Of a stretch of DNA of 33,414 nucleotides, positions 24,482-31,752 are shown piece by piece. This stretch comes from JBDRHL01 sp043816955. GTDB lineage: Bacteria > Planctomycetota > Phycisphaerae > Sedimentisphaerales > CAYZTY01. The stretch covers positions 1-33,414 of the forward strand of contig JBDRHL010000061.1 of assembly GCA_043816955.1 (NCBI GenBank), in the 5' to 3' direction. Made by a program: the position numbers and the translations under genes. How positions within the stretch are numbered: the stretch's first letter is position 1; the number at the start of each line of letters is the position of its first letter. The notes under the pieces are model-generated. The model saw only the letters and a program-made list of their open reading frames with translations, was not told the DNA's origin and made no database searches.

Positions 24482-26302
24482 ATGGGCAAGATCAGAATCC
24501 TTGATGCCAATTTGATCAATATGATTGCCGCCGGCGAGGTCATAGAAAGACCCGCAAGCGTCTTGAAGGAGCTTCTTGAAAACAGTATCGACGCCAGCGC
24601 TGAAAAGATACTTATACATATTGAAGACGGAGGCAGAAAACTCATCCGCCTTAGCGACAACGGCCGGGGCATGAGTCCTGAAGACCTCGCTCTTGCGTTC
24701 GAGCAGCACACAACAAGCAAAATAAAAACCCCTTCAGATTTGTCTAAAATATCAACCATGGGTTTTCGCGGCGAAGCGCTTGCCAGTATCGCCTCGGTAG
24801 CCAGGGTTCGTGCTCTCAGCCGTGAACAGGACGCCCTTGAAGCCTGTAGTATCGAAATAGATTGCGGACAAAAATCCCCGCCGCAGCCCTGTAGTGGCAG
24901 CTATGGAACCGCCATCGAGGTCCGCGATATCTTTTATAAACTTCCCGCACGCCGGAAATTCCTGCGAACAGCAAACACAGAGATGTCACATATCATCGAA
25001 CATTTTACTCGTATCGCGTTGAGCCATTGCGCAATAGATATGACCCTCAACCACAACACCCGGCAGCTCTATCATCTCCCTGCCGCCCAGGGACTCCGCG
25101 AGCGAATCGCTCTGCTGCTCTCAAGCCAGGTCGCTGATGACCTGCTGGAAACTCAGAGGCAGGAAAAAACCCTGCGGATATCGGCGCTTCTCGGACATCC
25201 CGCCTCAGCCCGTGCCAGCAATAGGTTTCAATACATTTTCCTCAACAGCAGGTTCGTTCGTGATAAATTCATCCTGCATGCAATAAGAGAGGCTTATCGC
25301 GGACTGATTGAGCCTAACAAATACCCCGTCGCGTTTGTGTTTATCGAAATGCCGTGCGAAGCTTATGATATTAACGTCCATCCGACCAAGCTTGAGGTCA
25401 GATTCGACAACGCCAATATGGTTTATTCTCAGGTCCTTGCCGCTCTCCGGGAAAAACTGCTGAGCACTAATCTTGATGTCACCGGCAGATTCTCAACCGT
25501 AAAACCTCTTGATGTCCCTTCCATTGATACCCGACAGGACCAGGCACGAAAAGAACGCATCGCAGCGGCAATGGCCGATTTCTTCAGGCAAAACACATCT
25601 TCCCAGACAAATCAGCAGAAATTCACCTTTGAACCCTCCGGCAGATACAAGCCTAAGCCTGCTAAAGACTCAGCCGAAAATGGTTATACCATCCCCCAGC
25701 CGGCCCGCATCGAACAAATCCATGTCCCCGAAAGACATTTCTTTCAGCTCCATGACAGCTATATCGTTGCGCAGGTCGAGGACGGCTTTATCATTGTCGA
25801 CCAGCATGCCCTCCATGAGCGGATTATATATGAGGATCTCTGCAGACGAATAGCCGCAGGCAGGCTGGAATCTCAAAGGCTCCTGATACCAGAAAGTTTT
25901 GAAATCACCGATGCCCACGCCGCTGCACTGATGGAAAACTCTGACCTGATCGAAAAACTGGGAATCGAACTTGAACCCTTCGGGCCGCGGACGATAGCTA
26001 TCCAGGCCTTCCCCGTTCTCTTGCATAAAACTGACATGACTGCCTTTATGCGGGATTTACTCGATCTCCTCGCCGAAAAGACCCCAGGCCTTGATCAGGA
26101 AAGACTGCTGCACGAGGTCCTTGATATGGCAGCCTGCAAAGCTGCCGTAAAAGCCGGTGAAAAACTCAGCGGCGATGAAATTGACAGGCTTCTGGCAGAC
26201 AAGGAAGTAATCGAAAGGGCAGGCACATGCCCCCACGGACGCCCTACAACGCTGAAGTTCTCACTGGCCGATCTGGAAAAACAGTTTAAGAGAACACGAT
26301 GA
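24482..26302 (+). CDS. mutL: DNA mismatch repair protein MutL, endonuclease type
   Basis: MutL couples mismatch recognition by MutS to strand incision. The 606-residue protein begins with the GHKL ATPase (IRILDANLINMIAAGEVIER, DNGRGMSPEDL, TMGFRGEALASI). Its C-terminal domain has the nicking-endonuclease motif DQHALHERIIYE at ~440, an ACKAAV element, and CPHGRPT at ~583. It is therefore the self-nicking type found in MutH-lacking bacteria, unlike E. coli MutL. I start it at ATG 24482 to match the family. A TTG four codons earlier is possible, and neither has a clear ribosome site. Its stop overlaps the btuF-like start as ATGA. Confidence 0.96.
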   Translation: MGKIRILDANLINMIAAGEVIERPASVLKELLENSIDASAEKILIHIEDGGRKLIRLSDNGRGMSPEDLALAFEQHTTSKIKTPSDLSKISTMGFRGEALASIASVARVRALSREQDALEACSIEIDCGQKSPPQPCSGSYGTAIEVRDIFYKLPARRKFLRTANTEMSHIIEHFTRIALSHCAIDMTLNHNTRQLYHLPAAQGLRERIALLLSSQVADDLLETQRQEKTLRISALLGHPASARASNRFQYIFLNSRFVRDKFILHAIREAYRGLIEPNKYPVAFVFIEMPCEAYDINVHPTKLEVRFDNANMVYSQVLAALREKLLSTNLDVTGRFSTVKPLDVPSIDTRQDQARKERIAAAMADFFRQNTSSQTNQQKFTFEPSGRYKPKPAKDSAENGYTIPQPARIEQIHVPERHFFQLHDSYIVAQVEDGFIIVDQHALHERIIYEDLCRRIAAGRLESQRLLIPESFEITDAHAAALMENSDLIEKLGIELEPFGPRTIAIQAFPVLLHKTDMTAFMRDLLDLLAEKTPGLDQERLLHEVLDMAACKAAVKAGEKLSGDEIDRLLADKEVIERAGTCPHGRPTTLKFSLADLEKQFKRTR

Positions 26303-27195
26303 AAAAACTTTGCACTTTGCTGTTTATTCTGCTTTGGGCAGGACTGGGTATCGCAACCATCCGACGCCCCGCCGATGTCGATACCGCCGCAAAACCCCCC
26401 GAACGCATAGTTTGCCTGGCGCCCAACCTTACCGAAATCATCTTTGCACTCGGACTGGGTGAAAAAATAGTCGGCGTTACTTCAGACAGCAGATACCCCC
26501 CACAGGCGCTAAACAAAAAAAACGTCGGGACCTTCTGGCAGCCAAACCCTGAAGCTGTAATCGCGACCAGACCCGATCTGGTCCTCACTCTCTCATTTCA
26601 CCAGCAGCAGACAGTCGCAGAGCAATTGAGTCGAATCGGCTACAGATGCCTTACCGTTGAGATCGAGACTATTGAACAGTTCTATAACGCGGTTGAGCAG
26701 ATAGGTGCTGCCGCTTCCAGACAGGCTGAAGCTGATGCCCTCGTAAGCAGCCTGAAGAAAAAACTCGCAGTCCTCAGTGAAAAAATCAGCCGCTCTCCGA
26801 AGGTTAGCGTCCTGTGGGTAGTCCAGACAGAACCCCTGCGCGTGGCCGGCACGGATACATTTATTGATGAGCTGATACGACTTGCAGGCGGCAGGAACGC
26901 TATCGGAAAAACAATTTATCAGTATCCCCCGATCGGACTGGAGCAGGTTATTGCCTCCGCACCCGACGTGATAATTCATCCTGCCATGGAAAATAGCGCT
27001 ATCAGCCTCCAGACAGAACAGGCTATGCAATTCTGGTCGCGCCTGAAAAATCTGCCCGCTGTTAAGAATAATAGAGTTTATGTCGTGGAACCTGATAAAA
27101 TATCCAGGATAAGCCCGCGCTTGTACGACGGAGTGGAGATGATAGCTGCCTATCTGCACCCAGAAGTTTTTAGCGAAAGGAGCTCTGAGCAATGA
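26299..27195 (+). CDS. btuF: ABC transporter substrate-binding protein, corrinoid/iron-chelate type
   Basis: This 298-residue periplasmic binding protein of the BtuF/FhuD helical-backbone class captures a corrinoid, heme or siderophore for the BtuC-like permease. It has an N-terminal hydrophobic signal (KLCTLLFILLWAGLGIA), then RIVCLAPNLTEIIFALGLGE, DSRYPPQA, and the typical PDLVLTL strand. The C-terminal lobe includes RVAGTDTFIDELIRLAGGRN and the NRVYVVEPD strand. No lipobox Cys is evident, so it is probably soluble and secreted. It overlaps mutL and btuC by four bases each (ATGA). The corrinoid assignment rests on fold similarity only; heme or iron-siderophore cannot be excluded. Confidence 0.85.
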   Translation: MKKLCTLLFILLWAGLGIATIRRPADVDTAAKPPERIVCLAPNLTEIIFALGLGEKIVGVTSDSRYPPQALNKKNVGTFWQPNPEAVIATRPDLVLTLSFHQQQTVAEQLSRIGYRCLTVEIETIEQFYNAVEQIGAAASRQAEADALVSSLKKKLAVLSEKISRSPKVSVLWVVQTEPLRVAGTDTFIDELIRLAGGRNAIGKTIYQYPPIGLEQVIASAPDVIIHPAMENSAISLQTEQAMQFWSRLKNLPAVKNNRVYVVEPDKISRISPRLYDGVEMIAAYLHPEVFSERSSEQ

Positions 27196-28226
27196 ACGGC
27201 GTTCTGACAAAGCAAAGCCTGATACAAAAGATAACCGCCGCATTTGTCCTGATGTTGCTGGTGATGACTGTCTGCTCCTTCGTAGGAACTGAAAAAATAT
27301 CATTAAAGGCTGTACTTACAGGCCCCAACGTCGGCGCCGAACCGAATCCTGATTACGAAATATTTGTTCACTTTCGACTGCCCAGGATTCTATTGGCCGC
27401 GATAGTCGGTGCCTCCCTTGCGTCGGCAGGCGTTGTTCTTCAGGCAATACTTCGAAACCCTCTTGCCGATCCCTACATACTGGGTATCTCCAGCGGCGCA
27501 GCGCTAGGCGCGATTATCGCTCTGCTCTGCGGTATGAGCTGGACTCTCTGGGGCCGTTCACCTGTCGCCGTATTTGCCTTTATCGGGGCAATTGGTGCTG
27601 TCTGGCTCGTCTGGGCTATAGGCTCTCTCGCAGGACGAGGCCGACCCACCGGGCTTCTCCTCGCCGGCGTAGTAGTAAACGCCTTCTTTTCCGCGGTCAT
27701 CATGTTTCTTGTCTCTATCGCCAGAAGCAGCCAGGTTCATTCCACCATCTTCTGGCTTATGGGAAATATGCAGCAGGAAGAATTTTTTGTCCTCTGGCTG
27801 GGCGCAACTCTTACCGGTCTCGGAATTATCATTTTGATGAGAATCTGCCCTCAGCTCAATGCCCTGAGCTTTGGAGATGCTGATGCCCAGAACCTCGGCG
27901 TCACTATCTTCGCTGTCAGACTCATCGCCTTTGCCGTCGCAGCATTCATAACTGCTATAGCCGTAAGCCTCAGCGGCCTGGTCGGATTTGTCGGCCTGAT
28001 TGTCCCACACGGCGCTCGACTTGTTTTCGGCCCGGACCACCGCCAGCTCCTGCCTCTAAGCGCAATTGTCGGAGCCACATTTCTTGTCCTGGCAGATACT
28101 CTCGCCAGGATCGTAGCCGCTCCCGCACAACTGCCCGTCGGAGTTGTAACCGCTGTTATCGGCGGCCCGTTCTTCCTCATATTACTCGTAAAGCATTCCA
28201 GAAAGCTCAATTGGTTTAACGCATGA
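27192..28226 (+). CDS. btuC: FecCD/BtuC-family ABC permease
   Basis: This 344-residue inner-membrane permease has about ten TM segments. It carries the FecCD motifs: FRLPRILLAAIVGASLASAG (~57-76), NPLADPYILGISSGAALGA (~88-106) and GLVGFVGLIVPHGARLVFGP (~257-276), the last being the cytoplasmic loop that contacts the ATPase. It ends with LPVGVVTAVIGGPFFLILL. It sits between the binding protein and the ATPase, with 4-base overlaps on both sides, so the three are expected to be made in balanced amounts. Confidence 0.92.
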   Translation: MNGVLTKQSLIQKITAAFVLMLLVMTVCSFVGTEKISLKAVLTGPNVGAEPNPDYEIFVHFRLPRILLAAIVGASLASAGVVLQAILRNPLADPYILGISSGAALGAIIALLCGMSWTLWGRSPVAVFAFIGAIGAVWLVWAIGSLAGRGRPTGLLLAGVVVNAFFSAVIMFLVSIARSSQVHSTIFWLMGNMQQEEFFVLWLGATLTGLGIIILMRICPQLNALSFGDADAQNLGVTIFAVRLIAFAVAAFITAIAVSLSGLVGFVGLIVPHGARLVFGPDHRQLLPLSAIVGATFLVLADTLARIVAAPAQLPVGVVTAVIGGPFFLILLVKHSRKLNWFNA

Positions 28227-29065
28227 ACATCATAGAAGTAAAAAACCTGGTTTTCAGGTACGGCAGAAACCTGGTCCTCAATGGCCTGACTTTTGATATC
28301 CCTGCCGGATCATTTGTTGGTATCGCCGGCCCCAACGGAGTCGGAAAGACTACACTGCTGAATCTGCTCTGTGGACGGCTAAAGCCCGATCGCGGAACTA
28401 TCACAATTGAAGGACGCCACGTAAAATCCTACAACTTCAGAAAACTTGCCCAGAAAATCGCCGTAGTCCGCCAGGAATTCGTCCCCGTTTTTGGTTTCAC
28501 CGTCCTTCAGACTGTCCTTATGGCTCGTATACCTTACCTTGACGGACTTGGCCTCGCGGGACAGGCGGATCTCAATGCCGCAACCGATGCCCTCGAAGCT
28601 ACCGGAACCGCTCAGTTCGCATCGCGCAACCTTGCTCAACTGAGCGGCGGCGAACGCCAGCGCGTCTTTATCGCACGCGCCATAACCCAGCAGACTCCTG
28701 TCATGCTGCTCGATGAGCCGACCAGCTTCCTGGACTTGCATCATCAGGTCGCAATATACGATCTGCTGAAGAAAATGCAGCTTGAAAAAAGCAAAACCAT
28801 CGTCGCGATAACACACGACATCAATCTTGCCTCACAATACTGTGATAAGATACTGCTCCTCTGCCCCGACGGCACCCTCCATGCGGGTACTGCCGGCGAA
28901 GTCTTCTCTCCTCAGCGAATAGAAAGCGTGTTCGGTGTGAGAGGTTTCTCGGGCATGCTCGGCCGCGAACGTTTTTTCGTCCCCTTGGGCAGATACGCTA
29001 AAGACTCTGCCCCTTCAGATAGCCCTCACACACCACTGGACACATCTCCGGATAACCATTCATAA
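28223..29065 (+). CDS. btuD: ABC transporter ATP-binding protein, BtuD/FepC type
   Basis: This 280-residue ATPase powers the BtuCF-type importer. It has Walker A GPNGVGKTT (36-44), a Q-loop in VVRQEFVPVFGFTV, the signature LSGGERQRVFIARA, Walker B VMLLDEPTSFLD and the switch His in AITHDINLAS. The C-terminus (~250-280) is Ser/Pro-rich and dispensable in appearance. It is the last of the overlapping genes begun by mutL. Confidence 0.93.
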   Translation: MNIIEVKNLVFRYGRNLVLNGLTFDIPAGSFVGIAGPNGVGKTTLLNLLCGRLKPDRGTITIEGRHVKSYNFRKLAQKIAVVRQEFVPVFGFTVLQTVLMARIPYLDGLGLAGQADLNAATDALEATGTAQFASRNLAQLSGGERQRVFIARAITQQTPVMLLDEPTSFLDLHHQVAIYDLLKKMQLEKSKTIVAITHDINLASQYCDKILLLCPDGTLHAGTAGEVFSPQRIESVFGVRGFSGMLGRERFFVPLGRYAKDSAPSDSPHTPLDTSPDNHS

Positions 29066-29144
29066 CACCCGTGGCTATAAACACTTATTCACAAACCGGC
29101 AGAATTCTCTTGCATGTTGCCGAGCCTGATGCTATAGTCAGGGT

Positions 29145-29172
29145 TTGTACATCTTTGTATCTTCGATATATT
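29145..29172 (+). promoter_or_regulatory. Candidate promoter for the DksA-like gene
   Basis: TTGTAC (29145-29150, 3/6) and TATATT (29167-29172, 5/6) are separated by 16 bases, about 50 bases before the start codon. A second pair, TTGCAT and TATAGT with a 17-base spacer, lies just upstream (near 29110-29138). Either could serve. Confidence 0.35.
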
Positions 29173-29221
29173 GGATTGCGTTTCAGTATTTTTGGCAATT
29201 TCGTATCGTGAAAGGCCGAAT

Positions 29222-29962
29222 GTGGCAAAGAAAGACAAAACTTCGAAGAACAAGAAAACCTCTGTTCACAAAGCAGGTCCTCACACCAGATCAGGTACCG
29301 TGAAAAAATCCGCCGCCGTAAAAAAATCCGCCCTATTCGGCAAATCCAGCACACCCCAAAAAATAAAAAAAGTCAGACAGACCCGAAAAAGCACGTTAAG
29401 CCGTGCTGACATCGAACATTTTACTCAACTTCTGCTTGCCAAACGCGCCGAAATCGTCGGCGACGTCAATTCCATGGAAAACGACGCCCTGAAAAAGTCC
29501 CGCCTTGACGCAGCAGGTGATCTGTCAAGCATGCCTATACACATGGCCGATATCGGAACCGATAATTACGAGCAGGAGTTCGCCCTGGAGCTGCTCGACA
29601 GCGAAAGAAAAATCCTTCGTGAGATCAACTACGCCCTGCAGCGAATCGCGGAGAGACGATACGGCATTTGTGAGGGAACCGGCGAACCCATTCCAAAGGC
29701 CAGGCTCGAGGCCAATCCCTGGGCACGTTATAGCGTCGAATATGCAAGGCTTATCGAACAGGGTCTGGCGGAAGAGACAGACGCCGGCGAAGCTGAAGAT
29801 TCGCACCAGCTCCGTCAGTTAGACATCCAGGACTATCAGGAAGAAGACCCGGAACAGGAACAGGACGACAACCAGGAGCCTGAAGCTGAGGAGAATATTG
29901 ACATCGAACAGGACAAAGATCTCGATGAAGAAATCATAGAGGATTTCAACTCGGGCTCCTAG
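29222..29962 (+). CDS. DksA/TraR-family protein with basic and acidic tails, zinc cysteines missing
   Basis: This 246-residue protein belongs to the TraR/DksA family, whose members bind RNA polymerase through the secondary channel. The first ~70 residues are Lys/Ser-rich and disordered in look (KKDKTSKNKKTSVHKAGP). The coiled-coil core follows (~75-150), then the degenerate zinc-finger region YGICEGTGEPIPKARLEANP (~155-175). Here only one of the four cysteines remains, with Thr and other residues in the other places. The tail (~190-246) is a strongly acidic Glu/Asp/Gln stretch. The start is GTG with AAAGG upstream; a frame 17 codons longer has no ribosome site. Cysteine-poor members exist elsewhere and can be functional. 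Confidence 0.83.
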   Translation: MAKKDKTSKNKKTSVHKAGPHTRSGTVKKSAAVKKSALFGKSSTPQKIKKVRQTRKSTLSRADIEHFTQLLLAKRAEIVGDVNSMENDALKKSRLDAAGDLSSMPIHMADIGTDNYEQEFALELLDSERKILREINYALQRIAERRYGICEGTGEPIPKARLEANPWARYSVEYARLIEQGLAEETDAGEAEDSHQLRQLDIQDYQEEDPEQEQDDNQEPEAEENIDIEQDKDLDEEIIEDFNSGS

Positions 29963-30017
29963 CCCTCTCCCCGCCCCCGGTTTCTCACAGCCTCCTGCTT
30001 TTGCTCAACTGATAGAT

Positions 30018-30023
30018 TATAAT
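30018..30023 (+). promoter_or_regulatory. -10 box directly before yacG
   Basis: A perfect TATAAT ends six bases before the yacG ATG, without a clear -35 and without a Shine-Dalgarno sequence. Transcription would begin at or next to the start codon, as in leaderless genes. Confidence 0.35.
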
Positions 30024-30029
30024 AAAAGT

Positions 30030-30221
30030 ATGAAACATAGATGCCCGACTTGTAAAAAGGTGTTCTTTTACAATCGCAAAACCAGCAAAGAACACCGCTC
30101 TTACTTTCCTTTCTGCTCAGACCGCTGCAAACTCATCGATCTTGGCAATTGGCTCGATAGCCGCTACACCATCCCAGCCGACGAACAGCAGGAAACCAGG
30201 GACAAACAAGACCCTGACTGA
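30030..30221 (+). CDS. yacG: YacG-family zinc-binding protein
   Basis: This 63-residue protein has the four zinc ligands C5 and C8 (RCPTC), and C29 and C33 (FCSDRC). The typical KLIDLGNWLDSRYTIP segment follows. E. coli YacG binds zinc and inhibits DNA gyrase by contacting GyrB; that role is taken from the family. It lies 67 bases after the DksA-like gene, in the same direction. No ribosome site is visible, and a TATAAT box sits six bases ahead of the start, suggesting a leaderless mRNA. Confidence 0.9.
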   Translation: MKHRCPTCKKVFFYNRKTSKEHRSYFPFCSDRCKLIDLGNWLDSRYTIPADEQQETRDKQDPD

Positions 30222-30382
30222 TCCAGCCGCACTCATGTAAACAATTTAAGAGCTGATGCGTTATCCTACCAAAGCTGCCATAAAATTACAATCGCATTGA
30301 ATCAGATGCCGCTCGAACCCTTCACAATTTTCGCACCCTTCTCCACCCCTCTTGGCCACCCTGCCTTCTCCCCAAAACTTAG

Positions 30383-30412
30383 CCCCCAGACTTGTTCTGG
30401 CGGGTTTCTTCT
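30383..30412 (+). terminator. Possible terminator downstream of yacG
   Basis: An imperfect hairpin (cccccaga, loop cttgt, tctggcggg; about 8 bp with one bulge) is followed by the T-rich tttcttctt. It is 160 bases after yacG. It may instead be part of a dispersed palindromic repeat. Confidence 0.35.
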
Positions 30413-30463
30413 TATCGTTGCCTCGCCGGCTTTCTTCCCCCAATCTTCACCCCACAAAAAATT

Positions 30464-30499
30464 GTCATTGCGAGGCCCTGAAAGGGCCGCGGCAATCTT
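30464..30499. repeat. Dispersed palindromic element (attgcgagg...gcggcaat)
   Basis: A nested palindrome pairs attgc with gcaat outside and ggccct with agggcc inside, with a 3-base loop. The attgcgagg / gcggcaatct ends are those of a short repeat scattered in the intergenic DNA of many unrelated bacteria. The surrounding 513-base gap (30222-30734) is C/T-rich and holds no supported gene, apart from a terminator-like hairpin and a candidate promoter. Confidence 0.6.
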
Positions 30500-30557
30500 C
30501 TTTACCCTTCCTCCCATCCCCCTTTCACCTGCTCAACTTTCTCGCTGAAACGCCGCC

Positions 30558-30586
30558 TTGACAGCCAAGCTGCTTTATAGGACAAT
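30558..30586 (+). promoter_or_regulatory. Candidate promoter at the left edge of the accessory patch
   Basis: TTGACA (30558-30563) and GACAAT (30581-30586, 4/6) are separated by 17 bases. This would give a ~140-base leader to the gene at 30735. Confidence 0.35.
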
Positions 30587-30699
30587 GAAGAGGTAAGATT
30601 ATAGCTGTTATACAGGGGAAAAGTTAGGAGTTCACACTTTAGCGTGTATTAAACTACCTGAAGACCGAACTTCAAACAAACGTGGACTCTTCAAATGAA

Positions 30700-30727
30700 A
30701 TCGGCCAAAAAAGAGTTTAAGGTGATA
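30700..30727 (+). repeat. Repeat copy R0 (partial)
   Basis: The sequence atcggccaaaaaagagttta and what follows to 30727 match the right half of copy R3 (32830-32858) at about 26 of 30 aligned positions. It lies directly before the zinc-ribbon gene. Confidence 0.5.
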
Positions 30728-30734
30728 TGACAGC

Positions 30735-31094
30735 ATGAAAAATAATCAGAACGTTAAATTGTGTATAAAAACTACCAGAAAAGGATCATCTTGTAAGAAT
30801 TACGCGATGAATGGTTCTGATTATTGTTATGTACACAATGTTGGGCGATTCAAAGGAGTTCCAGCTTGGAAGAATATAAATATTCACTTGTTGTTGGCGT
30901 TTTTGTCTGTTGGGTTGGCTGTTTTTTTCTTTCTTATAGGCCCAAGCAGAGGAAAGCAAAATGACATACAAAAAGATGTAAGAGACAGCAAGGACTTATT
31001 AAAAGACATTTTTGAAAATTATCATTCGGACGAGTTATTGAAGAAGTATCCTAGCGGCTATATTTTGTTTGGTCTCGATCCTTCTATAAATTAG
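30735..31094 (+). CDS. Zinc-ribbon and TM protein, N-terminal part (interrupted by TAG)
   Basis: The first 119 codons of a larger AT-rich gene. Residues ~9-34 contain a Cys/His cluster, C-x9-C-x10-C-x2-H (TRKGSSCKNYAMNGSDYCYV). This resembles the short zinc-ribbon (DUF5763-like) found at the start of many small accessory proteins. A single TM helix (~50-69, INIHLLLAFLSVGLAVFFFL) and a charged helix follow. The frame stops at TAG 31092-31094 but stays open in the same frame for 103 more codons. The intact protein would be about 223 residues. A ribosome-site candidate AAGGTG lies 10 bases upstream, within repeat R0. Function unknown. Confidence 0.6.
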   Translation: MKNNQNVKLCIKTTRKGSSCKNYAMNGSDYCYVHNVGRFKGVPAWKNINIHLLLAFLSVGLAVFFFLIGPSRGKQNDIQKDVRDSKDLLKDIFENYHSDELLKKYPSGYILFGLDPSIN

Positions 31095-31406
31095 GAAATT
31101 GATTCTGAAAAACGTTCAATTCCATATAGTGAACACTTGTTAGACGAATACGAGTTCAAATGGGACAGAGTTCGAATAAGTGATATTACTAAGGATACAG
31201 TCACGATTGAGTTACCCGATATCCGATATAAGCCATTAAATACTCAAATAATAGGTTGCGCAATTACAGTTAAGAGGGATTCTTTAGGCCAGCCTCGTAT
31301 ACTGCCTCTTAAGCCAAAAGGAGTAAAAAATCGGATATTTATAGAACTGGTTGAAGATACTAATTCTATGCTTATCTTTGCGATTGGTTTCAAAACTTCA
31401 ATTTGA
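31095..31406 (+). pseudogene. C-terminal part of the interrupted zinc-ribbon/TM gene
   Basis: Directly after the TAG, the same reading frame continues for 103 codons (EIDSEKRSIPYSEHLLDEYE...) to TGA 31404-31406. It reads as a soluble beta-rich domain (WDRVRISDITKDTVTIELPD). There is no ATG and no ribosome site at its beginning; only a TTG at 31137 could start it. It is best read as the 3' part of the gene beginning at 30735. Confidence 0.6.
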
Positions 31407-31439
31407 CCAGAAAGAATTTATGATGGTAAAAATAAAACT
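31394..31439 (+). repeat. Repeat copy R1
   Basis: This copy aligns with R2 (31701-31745) over about 45 bases at roughly 75% identity: acttcaatttgacc against ccttcaatttaccc, and aaagaatttatgatgg against aaaagattttatggcgg. It overlaps the end of the interrupted gene and precedes the TTQ-repeat gene. Confidence 0.5.
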
Positions 31440-31464
31440 TATGATTATATGAAAGGAAAACCAA

Positions 31465-31704
31465 ATGATACTAACTACGCAGGATATTGTCAGTATAGTT
31501 AGTGCTGGTGGTGGAATGGTGTTAGATACAAAAAATAGAACTACTCAGGATTTAATATCTATAACATCAGCATCGAGAAATAAAGGTTCAAAAATCATCC
31601 TAAAAAATCTTTCTTTTAGGACGACTCAAGAGTTGGTAAGTATTGCTTCTGCCGGAAATGGGAATGTAATATTTTTGATTGATAATAAAATTCCTGAATT
31701 ATGA
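31465..31704 (+). CDS. Small protein of three TTQ(D/E)-SI-SA repeats
   Basis: This 79-residue protein consists of three tandem units of about 22-27 residues. They begin TTQDIVSIVSAGGG (4-17), TTQDLISITSASRN (26-39) and TTQELVSIASAGNG (53-66), and each ends in a hydrophobic strand (MVLDTKN, IILKNLSF, VIFLIDN). Each unit looks like a helix followed by a strand. The ATG is preceded by AAAGGA (ten bases). I recall no characterised function. Its position among repeat copies, next to rhuM, suggests an accessory gene. AT content is higher than in the housekeeping part. Confidence 0.65.
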   Translation: MILTTQDIVSIVSAGGGMVLDTKNRTTQDLISITSASRNKGSKIILKNLSFRTTQELVSIASAGNGNVIFLIDNKIPEL

Positions 31705-31745
31705 ACCTTCAATTTACCCCAAAAGATTTTATGGCGGAAAAAAAA
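31701..31745 (+). repeat. Repeat copy R2
   Basis: This 43-base core matches R3 (32800-32842) at 37 of 43 positions, with a shared invariant right end (tttatggcggaaaaaa). It lies between the TTQ-repeat gene and rhuM and reaches to 8 bases before the rhuM ATG. It may supply the ribosome site ggcggaa. Confidence 0.7.
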
Positions 31746-31752
31746 AACAAAT

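Noticed and set aside
23275..24759. 494-codon open frame on the minus strand opposite gpmI and the mutL start
   Set aside because: It lies wholly over strongly identified genes on the other strand, has no recognisable motif and looks like a codon-bias shadow.
30261..30561. Several short open frames in the C/T-rich stretch after yacG
   Set aside because: They overlap one another on both strands, are Pro/Ser/Leu-rich from base composition and contain the dispersed palindrome.
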